This document shows, one piece after another, positions 17,526-25,452 of a stretch of 64,000 nt of DNA (the first letter of the stretch is position 1; every line of letters starts with the position of its first letter). Source of the stretch: Streptomyces sp. HNM0575. GTDB lineage: Bacteria; Actinomycetota; Actinomycetes; Streptomycetales; Streptomycetaceae. The notes under the pieces were generated by a model. That model was not told where the DNA came from. It saw only the letters and a list, made by a program, of their open reading frames with translations, and did no database searches. The stretch is taken from NCBI RefSeq assembly GCF_012726265.1, contig NZ_JAASAG010000012.1:186001-250000 (forward strand). The letters are read 5' to 3'. The position numbers and the translations under genes are program-made.

Positions 17526-18126
17526 CGGCTCCGTACTCCGGTTCCGGTTCCGCCCTCTGCCCCGTGTCACCACGCGCTCCCCCTCATCGCGTCCCTCTCG
17601 ACCCCGCTCGGGGCCGCGCCCTCGTGCTGCCCGGAGTTTCCGGTGTTCGCGCCGCAACTGCCCGCGTACGGACCGGCTCCGGCCAACTCCGCACGCGGAG
17701 CGGCCAGTTCGCCGACCGACGAGCCCTGCTCCAGCACCGCCGTCCTCCGGCACCGCCCTGCTGCGGCACCGCTCCGGCACCGCCCTGCCCCGGCACCGCT
17801 GTCCCGGCAGCATCCGCGGTGCGCGCCGAATCCCTCCCGTGCCCCCTGTCCCCCGCCCGCTGTCCGCACCCAACGGCGCGAGCTTCACCGTTGCCGTCTG
17901 CAACGACTGCCGACGCGCCCTCCGCCGGAGCGGCGGGCACGGCCGCGGCCCGTACGAACAGCGCCCCACAGCCGACAGAACCCCTCCGCGGACCGAGAAC
18001 AGGGCACGTGTCGCGGAGACACTATTGCTTTGCTCAAGCACACGGCAAGGCGCGGCCTATCACAGTACGGCAACGCCCTCCGGGGCCGCCCCGAGACCCG
18101 CGCCGCCGCCCCTCCCCGGACACGAA
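17526..18126 (-). other. Long untranslated leader upstream of secreted-protein gene
   Basis: About 600 bp without a credible gene. It contains GC-rich direct repeats (variants of CCGGCACCGCCCTG, about 17745-17815) and the promoter-like pair at 18019-18048. If that promoter serves the secreted-protein gene, the mRNA leader would exceed 430 nt. Confidence 0.5.
18019..18048 (-). promoter_or_regulatory. HrdB-type promoter candidate
   Basis: Read on the minus strand: -35 TTGCCG (18043-18048), 18-nt spacer, -10 TAGTGT (18019-18024). It is set in an AT-richer patch just downstream of a terminator, as expected for a new transcription unit. Confidence 0.5.
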
Positions 18127-18169
18127 GAGGCCCCGCCCGCCGGGGAATTCACCTGGCGGCCGGGGCCTC
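18127..18169 (-). terminator. Terminator of DLW-39 gene
   Basis: 15-bp arms (18127-18141 and 18155-18169) with one mismatch and a 13-nt loop, 20 nt past the stop of the leftward small gene. Confidence 0.75.
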
Positions 18170-18189
18170 ACTGAGCGAACGTCGTGGTT

Positions 18190-18324
18190 TCACACACCCG
18201 AACCTGCGGGCACGGAGTCGGTCGCCTCCGTCCACAGATCCTGCTCGGCGCGGTCCGCCTGGATCTGGCGGTACACGAGGAGCCCGCCGATGGCGGCCAG
18301 TGCGACCAGGAGAAGCTTCTTCAC
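18190..18324 (-). CDS. DLW-39 family micro-protein (44 aa)
   Basis: Begins VKKLLLVALAAIGGLLVYRQIQ, one N-terminal hydrophobic helix, followed by the family signature AEQDLW. GTG start at 18324 has GAGGT upstream. DLW-39 proteins are a small actinobacterial family, generally found near gyrA and the Ile/Ala tRNA genes; their function is not known. Here the gene sits between the two tRNA genes and several kilobases from gyrA. Confidence 0.8.
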   Translation of the reverse strand: MKKLLLVALAAIGGLLVYRQIQADRAEQDLWTEATDSVPAGSGV

Positions 18325-18485
18325 CGCGCTACCTCGTCCTTCTGAGAGACGTTGGGACCATCTTGGCGCCCGATGATACCCAACCGGCCGCCGCGATCGC
18401 GGAGTCCGCCCCGACGAGCGACGATCAACGCGGTGCCACGGCGCGACAGGCACGCCCGCGCCCCGCCCGTCCCGGACCGCGGTCG

Positions 18486-18698
18486 TCATTCCCACACGTC
18501 GGCTTTGCCGCCGCGCCATTCGATCAGCACCGGATCGTCCAGACGCACCTGATCCGGATCGAGTCCCGCACGGCGAAGTATCCCGACGAGATCCTCGATT
18601 CCACGGGCGAATCCGATCTCGTCCCCATCGACTCTGTCAGCGGTTATCCGGCGCCCGCCCGTAGGCGCGGGCGGATGCACGACGATCGAGGCAGCCAT
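18486..18698 (-). CDS. Small conserved-looking protein, unknown (70 aa)
   Basis: A compact, mostly acidic protein with a plausible fold: strand-like start MAASIVVHPPAPTGGRRIT, a helix GIEDLVGILRRAGL, and a C-terminal strand DPVLIEWRGGKADVWE. No family is recognised. ATG 18698 is preferred; an in-frame ATG 36 bp upstream is possible, and neither has a strong ribosome-binding site. It is divergent from the hydroxymethylbilane synthase gene. Confidence 0.6.
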   Translation of the reverse strand: MAASIVVHPPAPTGGRRITADRVDGDEIGFARGIEDLVGILRRAGLDPDQVRLDDPVLIEWRGGKADVWE

Positions 18699-18842
18699 AC
18701 GCAAAAGAGTGCGACGGTTCCGGCCACCGCGCATCTCGAACCGGGCACCGAACGTGGCGGACGGGACACACAGCGCCACAACGCCCAATGAACGCCGGTC
18801 CGCCCTACGTTGAGATCCACACCGCGAGAGGATCTCCAGCCC

Positions 18843-19946
18843 GTGACCGACACCCCCGACGCACCCGACACCTCCGAGGCCATCGGCTTCCGCGGCTTCC
18901 GCGGCTTCCCCGGACGTCCGCTCCTCATCGGCACCCGCGGCTCGCCCATGGCCCTCGTACAGGCGGAGCACGTCGCCGCACTGCTGCGCCGGCACGCCCC
19001 GGGGCTCTTCACACGGACCGTACCGATCACGACCTCCGGCGACACCTGGCCCGGCTCCCTCGCACAGGCCGGCGGAAAGGGCCTGTTCGTCAAGGCCGTC
19101 GACCACCGGCTCCAGCACGGCGAGGTCGATGTGGCCGTGCACTGCCTCAAGGACGTGCCCGGCGACCAGCCGCTTCCCGAGGGCCTGGTACTCGCGGCGA
19201 CTCCGCCACGCGCCGACGTGCACGACGTGCTCCTCGTACCCGAGGGCTCCCCGGCCGCGTCCCTCGCGGACCTGCCGCATGCCGCCTCCGTCGCCACCAG
19301 CTCCGTACGCCGCAGGGCCCAACTCCTCGCCCGGCGGCCCGACTTGCGCATACTGGAGGTGCGCGGCGCGGTCGCCACCCGCCTGGAGAAGCTCGACGGC
19401 CTGCGCGCCGGCCTCGAAGCGGACGCCATGGTGCTCGCGAGAGCGGGACTCCTGCGCCTCGGACTCACGCGGCGCATCCGGTACGAGTTCCCGCCGGACG
19501 AAGTGCTCCCGGCCGTCGGCGCGGGCGTGCTGGCACTGCACTGCCGGCGCGACGACGAGACGGTCCTCGCACTGCTCCGCCGACTCGACCACCCCCGTAC
19601 GCACGCCGAGGCGACCGCGGAACGGTCGATGCTCCAAGGCCTGCGCGGCCACTGCAACTCACCCGTCGCCGGCCACTGCACCACGGAGGAGGACGGCCGA
19701 CTCACCCTGCACGGCATGGTGTTCAGCCTCGACGGCACCCGTACCGCGCACGCCCGCCTGCACGCCACGGCCGCCGGCGCCGGCGCGGAGCTGGGCGCCC
19801 GCGTGTGCGCCGAACTGCTGCGCCGCGGCGCCCGCGCCATCATCGACGAGGCCGTACCCCCGGCCGCCGGCAACCGGCAGGAGGACGGCGACGGGCAGGA
19901 ACCCGGGGATCACGGCACCCGTGGCACCCGTGGGACCCGTGGGTGA
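18843..19946 (+). CDS. hemC: Hydroxymethylbilane synthase-like protein (367 aa)
   Basis: Family enzyme polymerises four porphobilinogen units to hydroxymethylbilane in tetrapyrrole synthesis. Conserved features: IGTRGSPMALVQAEHV at the N-terminus, the catalytic Asp in VHCLKDVPGD, the Arg pair in TSSVRRRAQLLARRPDL, LEVRGAVATRLEKLDG, and the cofactor-attaching Cys in LRGHCNSPVAG. All catalytic positions seem intact, so it should be active. Ser is replaced by Cys in the usual HSLKDVP, and the tail ends in GTRGTRGTRG. No other haem gene is nearby, so this is probably a second copy outside the main hem cluster. Start is GTG at 18843 behind GAGAGGA; an in-frame TTG upstream is less likely. Confidence 0.85.
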   Translation: MTDTPDAPDTSEAIGFRGFRGFPGRPLLIGTRGSPMALVQAEHVAALLRRHAPGLFTRTVPITTSGDTWPGSLAQAGGKGLFVKAVDHRLQHGEVDVAVHCLKDVPGDQPLPEGLVLAATPPRADVHDVLLVPEGSPAASLADLPHAASVATSSVRRRAQLLARRPDLRILEVRGAVATRLEKLDGLRAGLEADAMVLARAGLLRLGLTRRIRYEFPPDEVLPAVGAGVLALHCRRDDETVLALLRRLDHPRTHAEATAERSMLQGLRGHCNSPVAGHCTTEEDGRLTLHGMVFSLDGTRTAHARLHATAAGAGAELGARVCAELLRRGARAIIDEAVPPAAGNRQEDGDGQEPGDHGTRGTRGTRG

Positions 19947-20065
19947 ACTCCCGTACGCTCCCGATTCCCGAACTCCCGCGAGGGCCGGGCCACTAGGCTC
20001 GTAGGACGTGCGCGCCCGCTGCCGGCCGCACGAACGACGGAAACGACTGAAAAGGCGGACCCACC

Positions 20066-20794
20066 ATGACCGAGGACCCTGCCGGCCGGCCTCCGGACAT
20101 ATACAACGTCGACTTCGACGCCATCTACCAGGGCGAACCTCTGGTGGAAGGCGTGAAGACCGACCGGCCGCCATGGGACATCGAGCAGGCCCAGCCGGCC
20201 GTGAAGGAACTCGAGGGCGCCGGGCGGCTGTTCGGCGAGGTCCTCGACATCGGCTGCGGCCTGGGCGACAACGCGATCTTCCTCGCCGCGCAGGGCCACC
20301 GCGTGACGGCCCTGGACGGCTCGCCCACCGCGATCCGCAAGGCCGAGGAGCGGGCCAGGGCGCAGGGTGCCGAGGTGGACTTCGCCGTGGCGGACGCCAC
20401 CGAACTCGCGGGCTACGAGGGCCGTTTCGACTCCGTGCTCGACAGCGCCCTGTACCACTGCCTCGACGACGAGCAGCGGCTTCGCTACACGGCGGCCCTG
20501 CACCGGGTCGCCAAGCCCGACGCCCTGCTCAACATCCTGTGCTTCTGCGACGACAGCCCGACGCCCATCCCCGACGCCATGACGGTCCCGGAGGACAACA
20601 TCCGCTCGACCCTGGCCGCCACGGGCTGGGACATCACGGATCTGCGCCGGACCATCTACGCGGGAGCGGCCAACGTGGGCGAGCTGGCGGCCAACGTGGG
20701 CAAGCCGGCGGGCGACGAAGGCGGCGAAGCGGTGCTCGACGAGAACGGCCACGTCAGCATCCCCATGTGGGTCGTGCAGGCCCGACGCGGCTGA
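20066..20794 (+). CDS. Class I SAM-dependent methyltransferase (242 aa)
   Basis: Rossmann-fold methyltransferase. SAM-binding motif I is VLDIGCGLGDNAIFLAAQG, followed by the acidic residue in VTALDGSP, motif II VDFAVADATEL and the post-motif DSVLDSALYHCL. The substrate is not evident. Near the C-terminus ANVGELAANVGKPAG is a duplicated segment, also visible as a direct DNA repeat. It lies about 120 bp after the hydroxymethylbilane synthase gene on the same strand; a link to tetrapyrrole methylation is possible only as a guess. ATG 20066 is chosen. Confidence 0.88.
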   Translation: MTEDPAGRPPDIYNVDFDAIYQGEPLVEGVKTDRPPWDIEQAQPAVKELEGAGRLFGEVLDIGCGLGDNAIFLAAQGHRVTALDGSPTAIRKAEERARAQGAEVDFAVADATELAGYEGRFDSVLDSALYHCLDDEQRLRYTAALHRVAKPDALLNILCFCDDSPTPIPDAMTVPEDNIRSTLAATGWDITDLRRTIYAGAANVGELAANVGKPAGDEGGEAVLDENGHVSIPMWVVQARRG

Positions 20795-20814
20795 CCCGGC
20801 GCACCGGTCACGAA

Positions 20815-20848
20815 GAGGACCACCCGCCGAAGCCGGTGGGTGGTCCTC
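20815..20848 (+). terminator. Terminator of methyltransferase gene
   Basis: Perfect 11-bp arms (20815-20825 and 20838-20848), 12-nt loop, 20 nt after the stop. Confidence 0.75.
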
Positions 20849-20944
20849 CTGGTCGTCGGGCACGAAGTCGAGATGCAGCCGGCTCTTGCTCGTCTTGCCG
20901 TCGTCGACCCGGACGAAGTCCAGCCCCGGCGTGCGGTCCGGCCA
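20833..20944 (-). pseudogene. Remnant of a VOC (glyoxalase-like) family gene
   Basis: The minus-strand frame reads GALWPDRTPGLDFVRVDD followed by GKTSKSRLHLDFVPDDQEDH. This matches the middle of VOC-superfamily proteins of streptomycetes (the usual 'GKTVKNRLHLDL.PDDQ' block). There is no start, no N-terminal half and no C-terminal half; both ends run into hairpins. About 36 codons survive. It looks like a decayed gene of which only the central block remains. Confidence 0.6.
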
Positions 20945-20945
20945 A

Positions 20946-20974
20946 AGAGCACCGCCGGAATCCGGCGGTGCTCT
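20946..20974. terminator. Strong hairpin beside VOC remnant
   Basis: Perfect 14-bp arms (20946-20959 and 20961-20974), essentially a palindrome with a minimal loop. It could be a terminator of a lost gene or a protein-binding palindrome. Confidence 0.6.
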
Positions 20975-21034
20975 TCTGATCCGTGGGGCTGACAGGACTG
21001 CGTACGTCGCTATCAGCCAGTAGGGTGCGCGATC

Positions 21035-21499
21035 ATGCAACAGACCGGTGAGACACCCGTCAAACTTCGGGGGAGTTGGCGAAGTTGGACGTTCGTGCGT
21101 GGGGTTCCGTTCGTGGTGCTGGCAGTTGCCAGCGTGTGGGCGGCAAGTCGGGCACCGGACGGGCGGCAGGCGCCGCGGATGGACTGGAGCCTTGACGGGG
21201 AGTCGGTGCTGCTCGCGCTGACGAAGTGGCCGCACTTCCTGTGGATGGCCGTGTTGTTCTGCTTGGCGGTACTCGCCGTAAGCGTCAACCGGCTGGGACG
21301 AGCCGCCGGGCTGACCCTCGTCGTCGGGCTGGCCTGGGAGTTGGCGGAGACCACGGTCATCGGGCACAACCCACGAATTGCCGACTTGGTGCCCGATGTT
21401 GTCAGCGTCGCCCTCACGTCCGGGATCGTTGTGGGCATTCGGACACTCACTCGAGACCGGTCTGCGGCGAGCATAGGTCTTCGGCGCTCTGGCAGTTGA
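21035..21499 (+). CDS. Membrane protein, unknown function (154 aa)
   Basis: Three or four hydrophobic helices: WTFVRGVPFVVLAVASVWAA, FLWMAVLFCLAVLAVSV, AAGLTLVVGLAWELAETTVI and a weaker one around VVSVALTSGIVVGI. The segment WELAETTVIGHNPRIADLVPD faintly recalls the C-terminal motif of VanZ-like proteins (Glu, then Arg, then Asp), but this is weak. Codon use is less GC-skewed at third positions than in neighbouring genes, which fits recent acquisition. It lies alone between the VOC remnant and tRNA-Ile. Confidence 0.6.
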   Translation: MQQTGETPVKLRGSWRSWTFVRGVPFVVLAVASVWAASRAPDGRQAPRMDWSLDGESVLLALTKWPHFLWMAVLFCLAVLAVSVNRLGRAAGLTLVVGLAWELAETTVIGHNPRIADLVPDVVSVALTSGIVVGIRTLTRDRSAASIGLRRSGS

Positions 21500-21705
21500 C
21501 AATAGGCGTAGCGGCTTTGGGCTGGAGCTGCCTTGGGGCGGCCTAAAGCCGTGGAGCCGACCGTCTCAGCCACGACCTCTCTCTTCTGGCTCGCGTCCGC
21601 GCGCGGGCCGCGCGGCGAGCGGAGCGAGCCCTCGATGCTCGCTGAGCTACTGGAAGATCCACTCATCGGCTGATCTTGCCGTTGGTGTCACCTGTGGGTG
21701 TCAAA

Positions 21706-21733
21706 AAGCACCGTGGGATGTCCCACGGTGCTT
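21706..21733 (-). terminator. Intrinsic terminator of tRNA-Ile
   Basis: Perfect 13-bp arms (21706-21718 and 21721-21733) followed, in the leftward direction, by a T-run (TTTTTGAC). It starts 10 nt after the 3' end of the tRNA. Confidence 0.9.
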
Positions 21734-21743
21734 CTTGCGCTGG

Positions 21744-21817
21744 TGGGGCTAGGAGGACTTGAACCTCCGGCCTCATCCTTATCAGGGATGCGCTCTAACC
21801 ATCTGAGCTATAGCCCC
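21744..21817 (-). tRNA. tRNA-Ile (anticodon GAT)
   Basis: 74 nt. The acceptor stem GGGGCTA pairs with TAGCCCC, the anticodon loop CTGATAA sits in a CATCC/GGATG stem, and the T-arm has GGTTCAAGTCC; the discriminator is A, and CCA is not encoded. A good -10 element TAATCT lies at 21831-21836 on the minus strand. Position just after gyrA and the DUF3566 gene is conserved in actinobacteria. Confidence 0.97.
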
Positions 21818-21898
21818 GTGCTGCACCGAAAGATTAGCGCACTTCCATCGGTGCCCCCAAATCCGTTCCGGGGGTCCGTCAGGCCGGCCGGCCAGGCG

Positions 21899-22693
21899 TC
21901 ACTCGTCCTCGGCGAGGGTGACTTCGACCCCGCCGACGAAGCCCGCCGACAGGTTGTAGATGAAGGCCCCCAGCGTCGCCAGGGCCGTGGCCAGCACCAC
22001 GTCGATCGCCGCTATGACCGCCGTGAACAGCAGCACCTTCGGCAGTGACAGGAACGATTCGAGATCGAACCCGCCGCCCGAGGCCCCCGACTGCGTCGCC
22101 TCGCTGACGGTGGCGGATATGGCGGTGAAGACGCCCATCGCGTTCATCACCATCCACAGCACCGCCACCGCGACGATCGTGCACACGCCCAGCGCTATCG
22201 ACAGCAGGAAGCTGACCTTCATCACCGACCACGGGTCGGCCTTGGCCACGCGCAGCCGCGCCTTGCGGGTGCGCGGGACCGTACGGGCGCCGGTACGCGA
22301 GCGGCGCACGGCGCCCGCGCCCCCGGTCATGCCCGCCAGACCCCCGCCCGCGGCGGCACCGCCGGTGGGACCGTGTCCCACGCTCGTGCCCGAGTCCGTG
22401 GTGGCGTAGCCCGTACCGTCCGTGCCCTGCTGCTGCCCATCCGTGTTCGCGGACCCGGCGCCCGGCCCCGGCCCCGCACCCGTGCCGTGGCCCATGCCCG
22501 CCGTCGGCGGACTCACCGGCGGAGCCGGATACGCCTGCGGCGGCCGGTGCGGCTGCGGATGCGCCTGCGTGTGCTGCTCGGACCGGGTCTGCGGTTGCGG
22601 CTGGGCCTGCGGCAGCGGCTGCGACTCCGGATGCGACTGCTGCCCCGAACCCGTCTCCTGCTGCGCACGGGGCTGCGGCTGGGCACCACTCAC
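21899..22693 (-). CDS. DUF3566 membrane protein (264 aa)
   Basis: The N-terminal 135 residues are disordered, rich in Gln, Pro and Gly. The DUF3566 domain follows (about residues 140-260), with AKADPWSVMKVSFLLSIALG, a first helix (SIALGVCTIVAVAVLWMVM), and a second helix in LLFTAVIAAIDVVLATALATLGAFIYNL ending FVGGVEVTLAED. The family is conserved directly after gyrA in actinobacteria (Rv0007 in Mycobacterium); function is unknown. Its GTG start at 22693 is 3 bp from the gyrA stop, so it is in the gyrase operon. Confidence 0.93.
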   Translation of the reverse strand: MSGAQPQPRAQQETGSGQQSHPESQPLPQAQPQPQTRSEQHTQAHPQPHRPPQAYPAPPVSPPTAGMGHGTGAGPGPGAGSANTDGQQQGTDGTGYATTDSGTSVGHGPTGGAAAGGGLAGMTGGAGAVRRSRTGARTVPRTRKARLRVAKADPWSVMKVSFLLSIALGVCTIVAVAVLWMVMNAMGVFTAISATVSEATQSGASGGGFDLESFLSLPKVLLFTAVIAAIDVVLATALATLGAFIYNLSAGFVGGVEVTLAEDE

Positions 22694-22696
22694 GCG

Positions 22697-25348
22697 TTAC
22701 TCCTCGTCGTCCGAATCGTCCGCCTCGACCGGTACGGCCGCCGGCTCCTCGCCCGGCTCCCCACCGGGCTCCACAGCCGCCTCCACTTCCTCGGCCTCAC
22801 GACCGGCCTCCGCGTTACGGGCGACTCCGACCACCGCGTCCCGCTTGCCCAGGTTGATCAGTTGGACGCCCATCGTGTCCCGGCCCGTCTCCCTGACCTC
22901 GCTCACGCGCGTACGGATCACACCGCCGCCGAGCGTGATGGCGAGGATCTCGTCGCTCGCCTCGACGACCAGTGCGCCGACCAGCGAGCCACGGTCCTCC
23001 ACGATCTTCGCGGCCTTGATGCCGAGACCGCCCCTGCCCTGCACGCGGTATTCGTCCACATCGGTGCGCTTCGCATACCCGCCGTCCGTGGCGGTGAACA
23101 CGAACGTACCCGCACGAACGACGTTCATCGAGAGGAGTTCGTCACCTTCACGGAAACTCATGCCCTTCACACCAGAAGTCGCACGACCCATGGGCCGCAG
23201 CGCCTCGTCGGTCGCGGTGAAGCGGATCGACTGCGCCTTGCGGCTCACCAGCAGCAAATCGTCCTCGGGGGAGACCAGTTCGGCACCGATCAGCTCGTCG
23301 TCGCGCCCGTCGTCCATCTGCCGCAGATTGATCGCGATCACGCCGCCGGAGCGCGGCGAGTCGTAGTCCTTCAGCGGAGTCTTCTTCACCAGGCCCGACT
23401 TGGTGGCGAGCACCAGATACGGCGTGGCCTCGTAGTCGCGGATCGCGATCATCTCCGCGATCTGCTCGTCGGGCTGGAACGCCAGCAGGTTCGCCACGTG
23501 CTGACCGCGCGCTTCCCGCCCCGCGTCGGGCAGTTCATAGGCCTTCGCCCGGTACACCCGGCCCTTGTTGGTGAAGAACAGCAGCCAGTGGTGCGTCGTG
23601 GAGACGAAGAAGTGGTCGACGATGTCGTCCTCTTTGAGCTTCGTGCCCCGCACGCCCTTGCCGCCGCGCTTCTGCGCCCGGTAGTCGCCCGCCTTCGTAC
23701 GCTTCACGTAGCCGCCACGGGTGATCGTGACGACGATGTCCTCCTCGGCGATCAGGTCCTCGATGGACATGTCGCCCTCGAAGGGGATCACCGTCGTGCG
23801 GCGGTCGTCACCGAACTTGTCCACCAGCGCGGTGAGTTCCTCGCCGATGATCTGCCGCTGGCGGCCCGGCGAGGCCAGGATCGCCTTGTACTCGTCGATC
23901 TTCGCCTGGAGATCGTCGTGCTCGGCGGTGATCTTCTGCCGCTCCAGGGCCGCGAGCCGCCGCAGCTGCATCTCGAGGATCGCGTTCGCCTGGATCTCGT
24001 CGATCTCCAGCAGGCCCATCAGGCCGCCGCGCGCGTCCTCCACGGTCTGGCTGCGCCGGATCAGCGCGATGACCTCGTCGATCGCGTCGAGCGCCTTCAG
24101 CAGACCGCGCAGGATGTGGGCCCGCTCCTCCGCCTTGCGCAGCCGGAAGCGCGTACGGCGCACGACCACGTCGATCTGGTGCGCCACCCAGTGCCGGATG
24201 AAGGCGTCCAGCGACAGCGTGCGCGGCACGCCCTCCACCAGCGCCAGCATGTTCGCGCCGAAGTTCGTCTGTAGATCGGTGTGCTTGTAGAGGTTGTTCA
24301 GCACGACCTTCGCGACGGCGTCCCGCCGCAGGACGATCACCAGCCGCTGGCCGGTGCGCGAGGACGTCTCGTCCCGTACGTCCGCGATGCCGCCGACGCG
24401 GCCGTCCTTCACCAACTCGGCGATCTTCAGCGCGAGATTGTCCGGATTGACCTGGTACGGAAGCTCGGTGACCACCAGGCACTGACGGCCCTGGAGCTCC
24501 TCGACCTCGACCACCGCACGCATCGGGATCGAGCCGCGGCCCGTGCGGTAGGCCTCCTCGATGCCCTTGCGGCCCACGATCAGCGCGCCCGTCGGGAAGT
24601 CGGGGCCCTTGATCCGCTCGATCAGCGCTTCCAGCAACTCCTCGCTGGAGGCGTCCGGGTGCTCCAGATACCACTGGGCACCCGACGCCACCTCGCGCAG
24701 ATTGTGCGGCGGGATGTTCGTCGCCATGCCGACCGCGATGCCGGCGCTGCCGTTGATCAGCAGGTTCGGGAAGCGGGCCGGCAGAACCGTCGGCTCCTGA
24801 TTGCGCCCGTCGTAGTTGTCCTGGAAGTCGACGGTCTGCTCGTCGATGTCCCGGAGCATCTCCATCGACAGCTGCGTCATCTTGCACTCGGTGTACCGCA
24901 TGGCGGCGGCCGGGTCGTTACCCGGCGAACCGAAGTTGCCGTTGGAGTCGACCAGCGGCATCCGCATCGACCAGGTCTGCGCGAGGCGCACCAGGGCGTC
25001 GTAGATGGAGGAGTCGCCGTGCGGGTGGTACGTGCCCATCACGTCGCCCACGACGCGGGCGCACTTGTAGAAGCCCTTCTCCGGCCGGTAGCCGCCGTCG
25101 TACATCGCGTACAGCACGCGCCGGTGCACCGGCTTCAGGCCGTCGCGGATGTCCGGCAGCGCACGCGAGACGATCACGCTCATCGCGTAGTCGAGATACG
25201 AACGCTGCATCTCAGTCTCGAGGCTCACCGGATCGACGCGCGAGGCGGCGCCCTCGATCTGCACCGGCGCCGGGTCGCCGGCGACCACCGGCTCGGTGCC
25301 GTCGTCCCCGTCGGGGCTGTCAGGAGTGGGAGTGATCTCGTCGGCCAT
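22697..25348 (-). CDS. gyrA: DNA gyrase subunit A (883 aa)
   Basis: Breakage-reunion subunit of the type II topoisomerase that introduces negative supercoils. The catalytic Tyr is Tyr152 in AAAMRYTECKM. The quinolone pocket reads HPHGDSSIYDALVRLAQ, with Ser113 and Asp117 at the positions equal to Escherichia coli 83 and 87, so no resistance change is seen. The GyrA box QKRGGKG is present and the C-terminal wrapping domain has repeated blades. An acidic tail with PVEADDSDDEE closes the protein. It follows gyrB with about a 105-bp gap. Confidence 0.98.
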   Translation of the reverse strand: MADEITPTPDSPDGDDGTEPVVAGDPAPVQIEGAASRVDPVSLETEMQRSYLDYAMSVIVSRALPDIRDGLKPVHRRVLYAMYDGGYRPEKGFYKCARVVGDVMGTYHPHGDSSIYDALVRLAQTWSMRMPLVDSNGNFGSPGNDPAAAMRYTECKMTQLSMEMLRDIDEQTVDFQDNYDGRNQEPTVLPARFPNLLINGSAGIAVGMATNIPPHNLREVASGAQWYLEHPDASSEELLEALIERIKGPDFPTGALIVGRKGIEEAYRTGRGSIPMRAVVEVEELQGRQCLVVTELPYQVNPDNLALKIAELVKDGRVGGIADVRDETSSRTGQRLVIVLRRDAVAKVVLNNLYKHTDLQTNFGANMLALVEGVPRTLSLDAFIRHWVAHQIDVVVRRTRFRLRKAEERAHILRGLLKALDAIDEVIALIRRSQTVEDARGGLMGLLEIDEIQANAILEMQLRRLAALERQKITAEHDDLQAKIDEYKAILASPGRQRQIIGEELTALVDKFGDDRRTTVIPFEGDMSIEDLIAEEDIVVTITRGGYVKRTKAGDYRAQKRGGKGVRGTKLKEDDIVDHFFVSTTHHWLLFFTNKGRVYRAKAYELPDAGREARGQHVANLLAFQPDEQIAEMIAIRDYEATPYLVLATKSGLVKKTPLKDYDSPRSGGVIAINLRQMDDGRDDELIGAELVSPEDDLLLVSRKAQSIRFTATDEALRPMGRATSGVKGMSFREGDELLSMNVVRAGTFVFTATDGGYAKRTDVDEYRVQGRGGLGIKAAKIVEDRGSLVGALVVEASDEILAITLGGGVIRTRVSEVRETGRDTMGVQLINLGKRDAVVGVARNAEAGREAEEVEAAVEPGGEPGEEPAAVPVEADDSDDEE

Positions 25349-25452
25349 TGCTCAGCTCAAGTCCTTCAGTGTGTGTGCGGCGGCACCGGACTGCACGGCG
25401 CGGGGACCCGGGGGCGGTGCCACGGGAGACCCGCCTGCGCGGACGCCGGGGC

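Noticed and set aside
18188..18200. Half parS (GGTTTCACACACC) near the DLW-39 stop
   Set aside because: Only one half-site matches; ParB needs both arms.
21698..22048. Small frame starting in the tRNA-Ile region (GLGGLEPPASSLSGM)
   Set aside because: Reads through the tRNA gene; a known type of false gene call over tRNA.
22373..24274. 633-codon + strand frame over gyrA
   Set aside because: Shadow of gyrA; composition rich in Arg, His and Leu without motifs.
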